Part shown: piece after piece, positions 41,167 to 53,900 of the stretch | Layout of the letters: every line of letters starts with the position of its first letter | Position numbering within the stretch: the stretch's first letter is position 1 | Source: Archegozetes longisetosus | Lineage: Eukaryota > Arthropoda > Arachnida > Sarcoptiformes > Trhypochthoniidae | NCBI GenBank assembly: GCA_018873245.2 | Contig: JAEMBT020000009.1 | Location: 17,205,794-17,269,793, forward strand | Direction: 5' to 3' | DNA length: 64,000 nucleotides | Notes under the pieces: model-generated | What the model was told of the DNA's origin: nothing | What the model saw: only the letters and a program-made list of their open reading frames with translations | Databases searched by the model: none | Made by a program: the position numbers and the translations under genes

Positions 41167-43553
41167 ATAGATCATGTAAACTGTTGAATAAACTATTTAT
41201 CTGAAATCAAGGTTTAAAACACGCAGAGCTTCATAAATTAAGGTAAGAATATTTCAAGCTTGTTCAATTTCTTTGAAGATCAATTGATGAACGCTTCACG
41301 AGGTTGTTACCATTTTTTGAATAACTTGGAGAAAAATAAGTTGACTTTCACCATTAAAAACTTTTATCATCAATTATCATAATTACTATTAAGTTAGTTC
41401 TTTTATTCAGGATTTTGATCCAAACTACTTTTCCCATTTGTAGGAATGCGTTATTAACCTATGAGTAATATATTTTTCATTATATAAGAAATTACATTGT
41501 TTTATATAGAATCTGACAATAAAATTATAAAAGTGATGAACTACTTCGGCCAGCTAAAAATGTAAATATGGCAACTATATTCTGTTCATCTAGTTTGATT
41601 GAAAATTTTTATTGAAATTACACATTTCGGCGGTCAAATTCAGTTACAAAAAGCTTAATATAAAAAAGCACAAAATATGAGAATTTTATTAATAATTAAA
41701 TTCGGTTTGTGACAAAAATAATTCAGCACTAATTATAAGCTAAGCAAAAGGTTTGAATCAATTCCCAAATTCAATGAGGGTTATGCCAGTCTTAGCTTAA
41801 TTTTTAAGTTATGGTCAATTTCTAATTCAATAAAAAGATAATTTTCTACAATATCTATGTGAAACTTACTCATTTTTATAAACTTTTTATTTGAGAGTTT
41901 GTCAAACATACTGTAGTATTTAAATTAATATCTCAAATTTTATTTCTAATAATCAATATAGATATGATTAAAATTTTTTGTGTTTAATTTAAACATATGA
42001 ATTCAAATAAATCTTTAGCGGTCATGAAGTGAGGAACAAAAATTAACCCAAATTTGTTGTTTATTATATAATTTATTCATTTTCTATCATATTTGATAAA
42101 TAGTGCTCAAGAGAAAACCACAACGTGCGACCTTTTATGAAAGTTAAAAAACTTATTATGTTGTAAACTCATCTGATTGTATCTGACATCCAACTGAAAT
42201 ATTAGTTTTAAAAACCGTTGTAAAACGCGACCACCACTTTAATGTAAGTTATTAATACTAGTAAAATTTCGCAGCAGGGGCACGTGTCCCATTACAAGTT
42301 TTCATATTAATGACTATTTGAGCCTGAAATTGAAATTTAAATGAAAATTCAGTTGATTAAGACATAAATCAATTATCTCGCTTTTAAAACCAACAGAACT
42401 ACTTAATTGATGTTATTATTTCCTATTATTTTGATCAAATATATAATCTGTGCCTGGCCGAATGTGCTATGACTTAACAAGCCAAATGACCTAGTTAAGG
42501 CTCTCATTATTATGGGACGTTATATTCAAGAAATGCAAAAGAAAGTCATCTTATTCCTAGGAAGATAATGTCTATTCAATGTTAAGATACGGGCGACAAT
42601 TGCAACCATAATAAAATTAATTCTAGAGTTAAGAAGGTAAGAGTAATCATTAATTATTCTTAAATACTTGAGATTTTCTTCAGGAAATAGTAGAGAAGTT
42701 AAACTTTTGACCATAGTCACTATGAATAATAGATTATTAAATTTATTTCCCTTTGCTCGATCGGGATCTGAGATAAAAAGTTAAGATATAAACGACTTCC
42801 AGCAGATCTGATCAATAATTCTGGAAGTAATAGTTTTAAAACATCAAAACAACTTTTTATAACTACCATTATTTTAAGTTTTAATTAATTTCAAAAAATA
42901 ATTAGCAGGGATATTTTTACGTATCGGTTTCTCTGATGTCAAGATAATGCGTAAATAGTTTAACATCCTTTATGAAATAAGATCAAAGATCCTGTGAGGA
43001 AATGTTATAATAGGTTTTCCTTTTTTATTTATTTATTTTTTAATTAAAACTTAGTTTTCTAAACAACGATAGAAATTTTAATTAATTCTAAACACATAGA
43101 ATAAGATAATAATCAAACTATAACACTTGTGAATACTTAATGATGTCTTGTCATGAAATAAACCATTAAAAATTGAAGCGCAAGATTGGTCTGAATAGAA
43201 TTATAAAATTTATTTATGAATTTTATGCTTTGATTTCTTTGCATGATTTCGAGATAAAAAATCATTTAGTTTTAGGGCAAATGCTATGTTTAGGTATAAC
43301 GAGTGAGATCATGTTCTCACTGGTATGGGATTGTTATGTATTTTAATACAATAATCTCTTACACCTAGCGCGCTGCAGGCATTGAACCCCTAGCCTTACT
43401 CAGCCTATTAAGTAGTATTGCCATTAATTTAGTTCAGTTTTTTTATCCTAGTCAAGGGGTTTTTGCATGCGTACCAGTGCTGTACTCAGACCAATATCGT
43501 ATTGAAGCATTAACAGTCCTATATTAGGGAACATGTGATCTCAGTTTTTAGAC
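41167..43553. other. AT-rich intergenic DNA, nothing recognised
   Basis: No domain-bearing frames. A block near 43340-43420 has a tRNA-promoter-like B box on the minus strand (GGTTCAATGCC), but no foldable tRNA. Confidence 0.4.
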
Positions 43554-43556
43554 CTA

Positions 43557-43692
43557 GGCCGATATGCACAAGTCGAGACTTAACTAAAACTGTTTTAAAC
43601 ATTAGTTGTGTAATGAGTTTTAAAACGCGTTTCAGGTTTTAAGTCGGTTTTAAGACTTAAAACCGTTTTAAATAGAGTTGTGCATACAGGCC
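43557..43692. mobile_element. 136-bp MITE of the PIF/Harbinger family
   Basis: The ends GGCCGATATGCAC and GTGCATACAGGCC match the TIR of the Harbinger element at 6132-7182, and the interior has the same GGTTTTAAGxxTTAAAACCG motifs. CTA is duplicated outside (43554-43556 and 43693-43695). It is a deletion derivative mobilised by that family. Confidence 0.85.
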
Positions 43693-43699
43693 CTAGATT

Positions 43700-45070
43700 T
43701 TAAACTTGTCAAGTTTTAGTAAGCTGTACAAGTTGATATCTTATTCAATTTTTCCAAATTAATTTATTTCAGTGTTACTCGATTATTTATTTTAATTATG
43801 TATTGCAAAAATAGATATCTATTCATCCTCATTTGCATTTAAATTAAATATAAAAATATTTCAATTTTATCTTTAAATTATTAAAAGCTAATTTATACTA
43901 CAGAATGCATTTATGCTTAAATAGACGATTATATTGATTTCTCTAATCTTAAAGACATGATATATAGGCATTAGATTGAGTATAAGCAAATTTTTAATTT
44001 ACTGATAAGAAATTAGTTTTGCCTTGTAATTGAAGAACGGTTGAGTAGGCTCCTCCTCTCAGATACCGGTTTCTATAAGAATTTCTATTTAGATAAAACG
44101 CATATTGTATATGCCTATATTTTACTTTAATATTCAACACTATGAAAGCTATAAATTTTTTGCAAGACTTTAAAATTCAAAATTTTATTGGGAAAGAACC
44201 GTTAAAGGTTTTCCAGAAACTTTTGCAGTAAGACTATAAGCTTGAATGCAATATTTAAAGTCATTAAATACTGTTAGTTTCGGATATTAGAGAGTTGTAA
44301 ACATGGCAGATTTTCAAGAATTTCATCGCTTTCAATAAATTATTTTTAGCGCTGAGACTCGTAATTTATAAAGGAATTTTCAAAAATTACTTTAAAATGC
44401 TTTAAACTTTTCACTAACTTTTCATAAAATAAAACCCCAATAATCATCACTTTTGTCACTATTACTCAAATGACTACTTATGTATAAGTACAGCTACCAC
44501 AGTAATAGTTTTACTTTAATCCCTTATGCGTAGAGACGAAAAGTTATGGATAGCACAAAAATTGAAAGTCTTAGTCAGAGAACTATAGTTTAAATGTTAA
44601 CAAAAATTTTCAGAATGAAAATCAACACTTGACTCACGATTAATAATTATAATTGATATTTATTGACTCACATGTCGTAAATAAATTATACAAAAAAGAT
44701 ACAAATTTAAACTAATAAAACATTAGAATCGGATCGAAAAACAAGATAACTATCAATACTCTATCGGCTTCAGGAGTTATTGGTATGATTTATTGAGTTC
44801 GTTGATTAACTATAAACACGTGCGATAATTAAGATTTTACCTTGTGCTCAAACATGCTTTTGAACTTTGTCTGACTTAAAAAGTGTATCAAATCATTCTA
44901 TTATCAGTTATTATTGGGTCGTTCACTACTTTAAAATCAAATGATTCATACTTTAAGTTTAATAGTAAATCAATGAATGAGCAAACCCTTAATATTTGCT
45001 ATTCATGTATCAGTTTAGGATTAATAAAAGTAAAACTATTTGGCGATAGCTGTACTCAATATGTATGGGT
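43700..45070. other. AT-rich intergenic DNA, nothing recognised
   Basis: No motif-bearing frame or repeat found. Confidence 0.4.
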
Positions 45071-45079
45071 AATTCGAGG

Positions 45080-45881
45080 TAGAGGTCGAACATGAAACCC
45101 TAAACCCGTACGGGTTTGGGTCGGGTTGGGTCAGCAAAAAAAATTTACGGGTTGGGTCGGGTTTGAAAATTTTTTCTCGAAAACCCGTACATAAACAAAA
45201 TTATTTTGTTTAAAAATAATTAAATGCTAATTATGAAGGTAAATTTATTTAAATTAAATCATCCACAGAAAGTATTAATATCCAAAATACACAAACTCCT
45301 GATAAAAGTATTACTACTGATATTAAAGTTGACTCTCCAATCTCGAAGACTTTATTAATATTGTAGAGAAAACAGTCTCAATCAACAGAAGTTGTGTTGA
45401 AGTACAGAATTATTTGGATTTAACCATAGTTTTATACTAAACACTACTAATGCAATTTTGGGCACAAAATAAACTCAAATATTCGCGTCTTTTCATAATT
45501 TTAAGGCGTTTGGTATCAATTTCTGCTACAAATTTATCTAGTGAGAGAAACCTTAGCTACGCTTGTATTGCATTAGCTGATAAAAGGTCATCCCTCAATC
45601 CAAGTAATATGGATAACTTACTATTTACAAGATCAAACTTTGATTTCTATAAAAAATAACTGACAGAATACAATAATTTTATAGTAATGAATCGTAGTGA
45701 TGAATGCCGTTTAGTAAAATATTGAATTGACAAATATGAATATTTGTCATTTTTACGGAATGTACGGGTTTATTACGGGTAACCCGTTTACAAATTCTGA
45801 CGGGTACGGGTTGGGCTGGGTTAGAGAAGAAAATTCACGGGTCAGGTTGGGTTTGAAAATTTAGCTTATGTTCGAGCTCTA
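45080..45881 (+). mobile_element. hAT element, internally deleted, 8-bp duplication
   Basis: The ends TAGAGGTCGAACATGAA and TTATGTTCGAGCTCTA are inverted repeats, and ATTCGAGG stands outside both (45072-45079 and 45882-45889). Subterminal regions are packed with GGGTTGGGTCGGGT/ACCCGTACGGGT motifs on both sides. The only coding part left is the C-terminal dimerisation region at 45450-45659. The central transposase core has been deleted. Confidence 0.92.
45450..45659 (+). pseudogene. hAT transposase C-terminal dimerisation domain
   Basis: The frame reads YSRLFIILRRLVSISATNLSS, then ERNLSYACIALADKRSSLNP and NMDNLLFTRSN. This is the hAT family dimerisation motif (LxxxAxxxLxIPATSxxSERxFSxxGxxxxxKRSxLxPxxVxxLxFL). 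The domain is intact to its natural C-terminus; the catalytic part is missing. Confidence 0.85.
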
Positions 45882-45889
45882 ATTCGAGG

Positions 45890-48800
45890 GACATATGTTC
45901 GAAAAAGTAAATGTGCAATTGAATGCATAACATTAAACTACTGTATTAATAAAGAGAAGTTTTGATAATTATCATTTTAACAAGTTATTAGAAATTAAAT
46001 CTTCACTTATCGGTTGAAATAAGACGAAAATTTTTCGGTATGAGTTAAATTAGTTTTGAATTCTCAATAAATTAAACTACGTTTAAGAGTATTCTGGTTT
46101 CTAATTTTATTGTAACCAGAATTTATTGTAAATCACAAGAATTTATCTTAGTTTATTCATCCTCTGTTCGATAATTAGGCATTTTACCTATAAAAATTCA
46201 ATGTCTTTTATAAAAAAAATTCTCTAATGTATTAAACATGACTCTTGAACTAGTAATTAGTTTATATAGAAGCTCATCAACACACTAATTTCACTAATAG
46301 TTGAGGTGCATCTTACCTCCTCACAACTTTGAAAGAACCAGTTTTTAACAGCTTACAATACAGTTAATCACTTTCTTATTGCTATAAAGTTAAATACACA
46401 CAGTTAAGTATCTCTAGAATTGTTTTAGACAATATTTCTCAAACCAATTCATGGATCTGACTTCAAGTTACTCAGGATTGTTCTATTTCAGACGTTTCAG
46501 CGTTGATCTTAAAATCTTCCTGTAATCTAATTTTTTTAAGTTACTAAATTTAAAAGTATTTTCTAGTTTTTAAAGTAATATTTCGAGTTTTTCAATTAGA
46601 ATATCGAATTTCAAGATTTTAATCCCTTACACTAAATTTTTTATTCCGTTCGTCAACTTAAAATTTGAGATTTTCGGCACAAAAATATTTTAAATGATTT
46701 TTAATAAAATTTTCAACTCTTTGCTTATTTTACCCTAGTCTTTGAAGAGAGAAAATTTTAATTATTATTTTATGGTAATTTTGTTTGTCATGTAATTTCT
46801 TTCAAAATTAATGGAACCTATAAAATGAGAAGTCATTAACCTGAAAAGCTACTAGTATTGAATATTGAACTTGTTAAAACATAATATCAAATTTTAATTA
46901 GCTATTCAGCAGAGTTAAGCCATTAAGAATTAATTTTTTTATATAGCTTTATCTTTAAAAGACCGAGAAACTGCATAACATTATATCGCTTTCCGTTTTA
47001 TACATGGAGCCTATCTCAAAAGTTCATCTGACTAAAACTTCAATAGCTATCAATATATAATTACACTACCGATAAATTGTTTGATGAAGTGAATGATTAT
47101 CTAAATTAATGAAGTTTAAATTCACTATGATTTTTACTTGAAAAGTTTTACTTAGGAGAGAAGAATTTATTTTCATAGGGGTTTCCACGATGAAAAATCT
47201 TAACTATTCGAGCTTTTTGCAAATTTTCCATCTTCATCTCTTCAGTTGACATTCTTCAAGTAAAAATCAATGATTTAAAACATCATTGTATTAGATAATT
47301 GTTCATGCCAATAAGCAATTAATTAGTGGAATTATTTAATAGTTTTAAAAGTCTCAAATTAAGTAAATTTTTAGACAGACTTTAATATCAAGGCGCAGCG
47401 TGTATTTTTTTAAATAAAATAGTTTTAGTTATTTTAATAATTTAATTTAAATATATTAAATCAAATCTTCAGAAATAAATCAACAAAAATCAAAGTTTCC
47501 TTTACAACTTAGACTTTAAGAATTGATTTCGTTGAGTTTTAAACTTTATTGACAATGTTTCGCAATAAATTTGCATACGTGAGGTCAAGAATTATGAATC
47601 TAAAGATATCCTTGAATAATATCAAATTTATAGCATTATTTTTGTTAATTTCTATTTTCATGCACTAACCGTCAAAAATAAAACTTCAATTTTATTCAAA
47701 AATATCAAACTCCTTAAAAGGTTTTGTCGTCAACATATATAGGAGAAAACTTGTTTCGTCGACTTTTCTCTATTTTCTTTCTTTTAGTTTGTCTGCCACT
47801 TATTTATTAGGCCATTAGAATAAATGCCAGCCATCAATGTCCTGCTGGCAATTAAATACAATACTAAAATTCAGCTTCCTTACGAATATTTTACCGAGAG
47901 AACATTTTAAACGACACGATACAATGAGTAAGTTGATTAAAAATGATAAAAAATGGACTATAGGAAAATAGGCAGTGTTATTTATTGATTATGAGATGTT
48001 TTAAGGATAATGGTGAGAGAGTAGCTAGCTCTCGAACTCGAAATTAAAATTGATCATAACTTCTAAGTTTAAAATTCAAATTTATGTTTAAAATATTCCA
48101 TATTCATACTATATATGTGTGTTACCATTACTCTATTTAGAAAATGAGAGTTTAAAACATATATTTTTATGTATAACTCGTCAAAGTTTTTATTTTAGTA
48201 AACTCTAAAACTCGGTGACTTATTAGTTGACGATTGACTATTTTTATCAATAAAGTTTGAACTTTATAATTGATTAAATTTGATATACAGGTTACTTTAC
48301 CTGCAACTCTCAGTCTCTAATTAAAATAACAGTAAACTTGGCGATCCTAGTTTCTACGAAATAGTTAGAAAATCTAAAAACTCATAAAAGTGATTCTCTC
48401 TAATTAAAATTCCAAAAGTAATTTCTAAATTTTTGAGAGTCTGATTTTTGATGAATTTGAGTGAAAACAAGAACTTACTAATCCTCTCCTGTTCCCAGGT
48501 TTCTATTTTTTCATTAGGACTTTTATGGTCTAAAGTCTTTATTATAAAAACATACTAAATTTTTGCATATAGATAATTAACTTAATTTTTTGATTGTTCA
48601 TTCGCGTTGCTTTTTAATAATTTGTGTTTTTTCTAACAATTCGCTGAGTTTTCAATCATTTTACCTGGATTGAATGCTGACTAATATTTTTAAGTGATTC
48701 ACAAAATGTACTGTGATCTGCAATTACTATTAATGAAACAGCAGAAATAACACTTTGTTTGAAAGCATAAAACTTTAGTTTATCTATAGTGTTGCATCAT

Positions 48801-50970
48801 TGTTTTTATTGTATTGGTCTAAAAACCAAATTTGCATGTGTTGAAACTGCAGCGCTATTTCGACCGTTTCATTAATAGCAATTGCAAATCACAATACTAT
48901 AAATACCTCTCTAGTTCATAAGGCTTGTGTGAGCCTATAGCGAAAGATTAAAGGTAAAGATAAAGGCTATAGTTGTTTTTATGATGAATTGAATAGATCT
49001 CATGGATACAAAATTCGTTCTTAGTTTCACTCACACACACGACACGACTATCTCTGATCTAGAAAAATCAAATAGATAGCATCTCTTATGCATTTCGATA
49101 TTTGGTTTTGTCTTTTTAAAGTTTTTATCGATTGCAACTTGATTTTTCATCTCTAAAAAACAAGTTGAATTTATTTCTATAAAAAGTATACCGTTTCAAG
49201 TGATCATTCAAAAATCACTCAAGTTCCCGATAAGAACACTCGACTGGCAACTGTTATTTCATAAAAGGAACTGAACTCTGCATTTTTTAGAAAAATATTA
49301 GGAAAAACTTAGATTTCATATAGTGGGAGTTGCAATCTATTACATTATAATGAAAGAGTCTATTATAAGTACAATTTCACATTTGCTTTTAAAGTATATA
49401 ATAAATCTCGACTCAACTAAACAATTGTTTCTAATATTCAAAAAATGTTTCTCTAAAAGTTAAACCTATAGATCGCAGTCTTACTTTCAAGTGACAGGTA
49501 CTAACGGACAATTTTCGAGACAATTTAAAGCTAATCTCAATATACCTTTAAACAAAACAATAGTATTTTATTAAATAACATAATCAATTTAAATAAGAAT
49601 TTTTCGAATCCATTAATTAGATGCTGCATTTACTAAAAAGAGTGGATTTCTTAACAAAAAGGGTAAAAAATGCAGATTTTTAATGAAAAACTACTTCAAA
49701 ATCACTAGAAACAAGTCAGACATTTTCTATTGAATTGAAACATATTTTTGTTTTATTGGTGCTATCAATCAAATGACTTAAATGACAACTTTAATTGATG
49801 TCAAATTAAATATAATAACAGTTAAACATCTTTACACAAAATTTGTAATTAGCCCATATTCTTATTAAAACATATGATTCATAACTTTATTAAAAACAGA
49901 ACATGTTTTTGACTGAATAGAAAATGACTGACTTTGTATTTAGTGATTTTGAGTATGGCTTATGGATTACTAATTAGTTACTTGAAATTTGAAAATGTCA
50001 TATTAAAAGACCAACAAAAATCTTCAGTCTTATCAAAACTGACTATTGAGCACAAACTCACACTCCTATACTCTTATCGCATTACTCTTATCGTACTGAG
50101 TGCCTCAATGTAATTCATAACTTGTTTATACAAATTGGCCGTTAAATATTTTTTCTTCTGGTTTCTAATCATTTAAAAAACAAGTTTTAAAAGCTTTAAT
50201 ACCTCTAATGGGAATGAGCTTCACGACTAGTGTAGCGCTTATACAATTAAAGTCTTGAGAATAGGTTCAGAAAAATCAGTCTTTTTAAATGCTTCAAAAT
50301 TTATTTTTCATTTTCAGTACCTCTAACTTTATTTTCATGATTGCCTCAGTTTTGCTCTGAGTAAGCTATGCGTACAAAAATAAGCTGATGATCATTACAA
50401 TTAATTATAAATACTTGAATTTGATGAGTCTATTAATGCAAAATCGTCAAACTTATAATGAAACTGTAACTATTATTAACATATTTTGTGAAATGGATAG
50501 ACTCTCAACAGTGTATTCTTCGGTAGCGTTAAAATGGACTTGGATTTTCTTTAAAGTGATAGTAATATAGAAAAGAAGATCAGATAATCTTATACTTGAT
50601 ATTAAAAATAATTTTCTGCCGAGTTTTTTTCTGAAATCTTGAAATGAAAACAAAATTGAAATATTTAAAACTTTCAGCATTATAAATAATGAACATAATT
50701 GTGCCTATAGTCAGACAACATTGTGATAACTGATGAGCTCTTTAGAAATAAGAAATTTCATCGATGCGTTAAAAATATATTGTTGTTCAAATATTTTAAT
50801 TCGTCTCTTGTTGGAAAAGAAAATAATATGATAAATGAGTTCAATGTTGTTATTTCTATGAAATTTTATAGTATTCAACAGAAGTCAACGACAATATAGC
50901 AATAGATACTGACTATTTGTTCAAGTTTTTGTTTACGAGATAAAAATAAAAAATCATTACTGATATCTGA
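45890..50970. other. Long AT-rich stretch upstream of the GATA gene
   Basis: No coding or repeat signal recognised. Upstream exons and the promoter of the GATA gene could lie here but cannot be picked out by eye. Confidence 0.35.
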
Positions 50971-50974
50971 TTCT

Positions 50975-53900
50975 ATGGATGTGAATGTTTATAATTCAGG
51001 TGATTCTCGAGTGTGTGCAAATTGTGGCACAACAACCACTCCGTTGTGGCGCCGTTACGGTCCTGGACAGTTCTTGTGCAATGCCTGCGGACTATATCAA
51101 AGAGCTAATGGTAGTCATAGGCCATTAGTAAGAAATATAAGAAGATTTTCTTCTACTAGTAAGCGTACGGGTGAGAAAAGCAATACCTCTTATCTTTCTC
51201 AATAAAGTACCAATTCGTGTTAATAATTGTATATAAGACTATGTTTAATTTTGATCGCTATAATCATTTAAAATTATATCTTTATAACTAAATTAAGTAT
51301 TTTGTATCTTTAAGCCTTCTATCATATAATTTACTTGTTGAAAAGTTTTGTAGACTATACCGTAATCTGTTTATAGAGAACGCTATTAGCTGCACCGATC
51401 CGTTCGCTATAAATGAGTTAGAGTATATTCTAATGTATATAAATTCGACTTTTAATAAGTCCTCTTTCGAAATAAGTTTCCACGTCCTGATATTCATTTA
51501 AAAATATTGCAGTAATTGTCCGATCATAATAAACGATTGAACCTATATATCAAAACCTTATTCGTTGAGATTTCGCAAGACGGTCTTCATTTATAGATGC
51601 TATTAATGACTGCTTGCATTCACGACTAGAATTTAATTCTATTTTAGAAAATTTATTCGGACTGCAACCATTGCCGTAACCAGGATTTGAACTCTGGTGG
51701 AGCTAAGACTAGGTTTTTTACTCATAGTGAAAGGTTTTATTTAATTAAAATTATCAAATCAACAGAATGTTTCTGTTACAATGACTTACTGAAAATGCAT
51801 TGACAGATTGATCTAAATCTAAAGCTACAGCTATTTCTCTTGTTGTATCTTGTTTCATTACTCAAACATATCTATACACAATTTCCTGAAAATCTCTGGT
51901 GGGACTATAGTCCCCTTAGCCTCTTATGTAGTTATGGCAGTGAATGCAACTAAAAAATTCAGAAAATCGTTCAAATTCTCGATAATATACTTATTATTGC
52001 CTATTGATAAGAAATTTATGCAGAACTGAATGTTGGTTTCGGTGTACAGCATATCTGTTATAAAAAAATTGATCAAATTTATAATATGAACTAGAATAAA
52101 ATATAAAATGCATCGAAAATGTTATGCCTTTTCCTTGACATTTATCAGTTCGAATAAAAAGTATTAGATATTTCACATTTTTATCTGTTAGAAGCTTTTA
52201 ATTATAGGGACAAATTTTTGAATAAAATCCTTAACATATTTATTAGTTTAAAGTACATTAACAAAGTGCTATGATTAAAAAAAGAAAATATAGGATGCAT
52301 CTTTGTGCACCTATGTGCAATGCTACAAATTTATAGATTTTGTTAAAATCAAAAATGGAATTCACGATTCAATTGCCTTGAGAAACGAATTTCTGCAAAT
52401 AAATTTCTTTTAATTTAAGCACTTAACTGTTAAAAAAACTTCTGATTTCATCTTAGATTAAGTGGTAATAGACTTAGAACTACGAAAAACTTGAGATTTT
52501 CAACAGAAATTAGCTATCATCTATGCGAAATGATTATTTTTTTGCTAAAATACTTTATGGTGCATTAAAAGGATATCTGCAGCTCAAGGAAGGTAGAGGT
52601 TACTGAAAATCGGACAAAATATGAACATGGATTTTGTGAATGTGTATGAAACCTATGCGTGTATGTACGGACGTACTAACTAGAGGTGTTTATAAGATTA
52701 ATCTTTGAAAATAAATTTTAATAGCCTGAAAATTAATCTAATGGATTCATCAAAATTTGAAGATAAGTTATAATCAGAAGAGATTAGAGATCAGTACCGG
52801 TACATATCAAGAATCTTGAATTTATCACTTATGTTTCAAAAAGCTCATAGAATTTTTCAGAAAAAATGGTTCCATAAAACTAAAAAGAGTGTAACATTGA
52901 TGATGAAAACTTTAATGTTGAGTCAGACTAAAATTGAGAGAGAATGTGGCTGGACTGTTTGCAGCGGAATCTACAATCGGAATATTATCTTTTGGGAATA
53001 ATACTTAGGTCTGTTAAAGACAATCACAATAAAATAGCAAAACCAGAGTTGCTTATAATTGATTTAATGGACCAGTATCTTTTATGTTTATCGTTATATA
53101 TTCCTTTAGAGGCAGAATATTTAGGCTATTGTTATGTCATCTCATTCAAAACAGTTATAAAAAATTCGAAAATTTTATTCACCTTTTGATTGTGATCACC
53201 TTGAATAAACCGAAGTATTGTTCTTGAAGAATGAAATTCTGGTTCTGAATACAGCGGATGGCTGAGCCATCCCCGTGTGAGTCATTTCGAAATACTTGAA
53301 TCAGTTGAGTCGAGATATCTATTTAAAAAATGTGCTTATTTTCCTTTTGATAGATGTTGTTAGTCCTATCAATATGTTTGATCTTAAAGAGATCAAATTT
53401 ATCATATTTGCATTTCTTCCTTAAGTGATTGCGTCGCATTAGATTATTTCTTAATAAAAATGTTTTAATCAAACAAAATATCAATAATTATAAACAAACT
53501 ATTATTTGCGCAACATCTGACTTAGATCAGTGAGTAGTAAAAGTTGATGTAACTGCTAGAATATATCGAAAAGGATTAGCACCATTTCGAACTTTGATGC
53601 TTTCCTTGCTATAGAAGGAATATTAACACATGCTAAATCAAGTTGAAGCTAATTAATTAGATTCTTTCTTTTAAATATAGGGCCATTAATTATTATTCAA
53701 AGCATAAATGGGTACGATTAAGCTAAGACTGATAAACATTTTGTTATAAAATTTTACTTTGATTTATTCACTTGACCTCAATTTGAATATGAACCTAACT
53801 TCTGAAGGAATGATTTAACGAGTAGGGCTTACACATAACACTAAAAATACTTTTCGTATTGAAAGTAAACAACTTAATTATTCACGGTTCTAAGTTGTTT

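Noticed and set aside
43330..43420. tRNA-like B box on the minus strand
   Set aside because: No A box at the right distance and no cloverleaf could be drawn.
50388..50680. Opposed 60- and 75-codon frames just before the GATA exon
   Set aside because: Overlapping on opposite strands with no domain; likely chance.
52816..53189. Two overlapping frames of 61 and 81 codons in the GATA intron
   Set aside because: No motif, no splice sites that fit the GATA frame, and composition like the rest of the intron.
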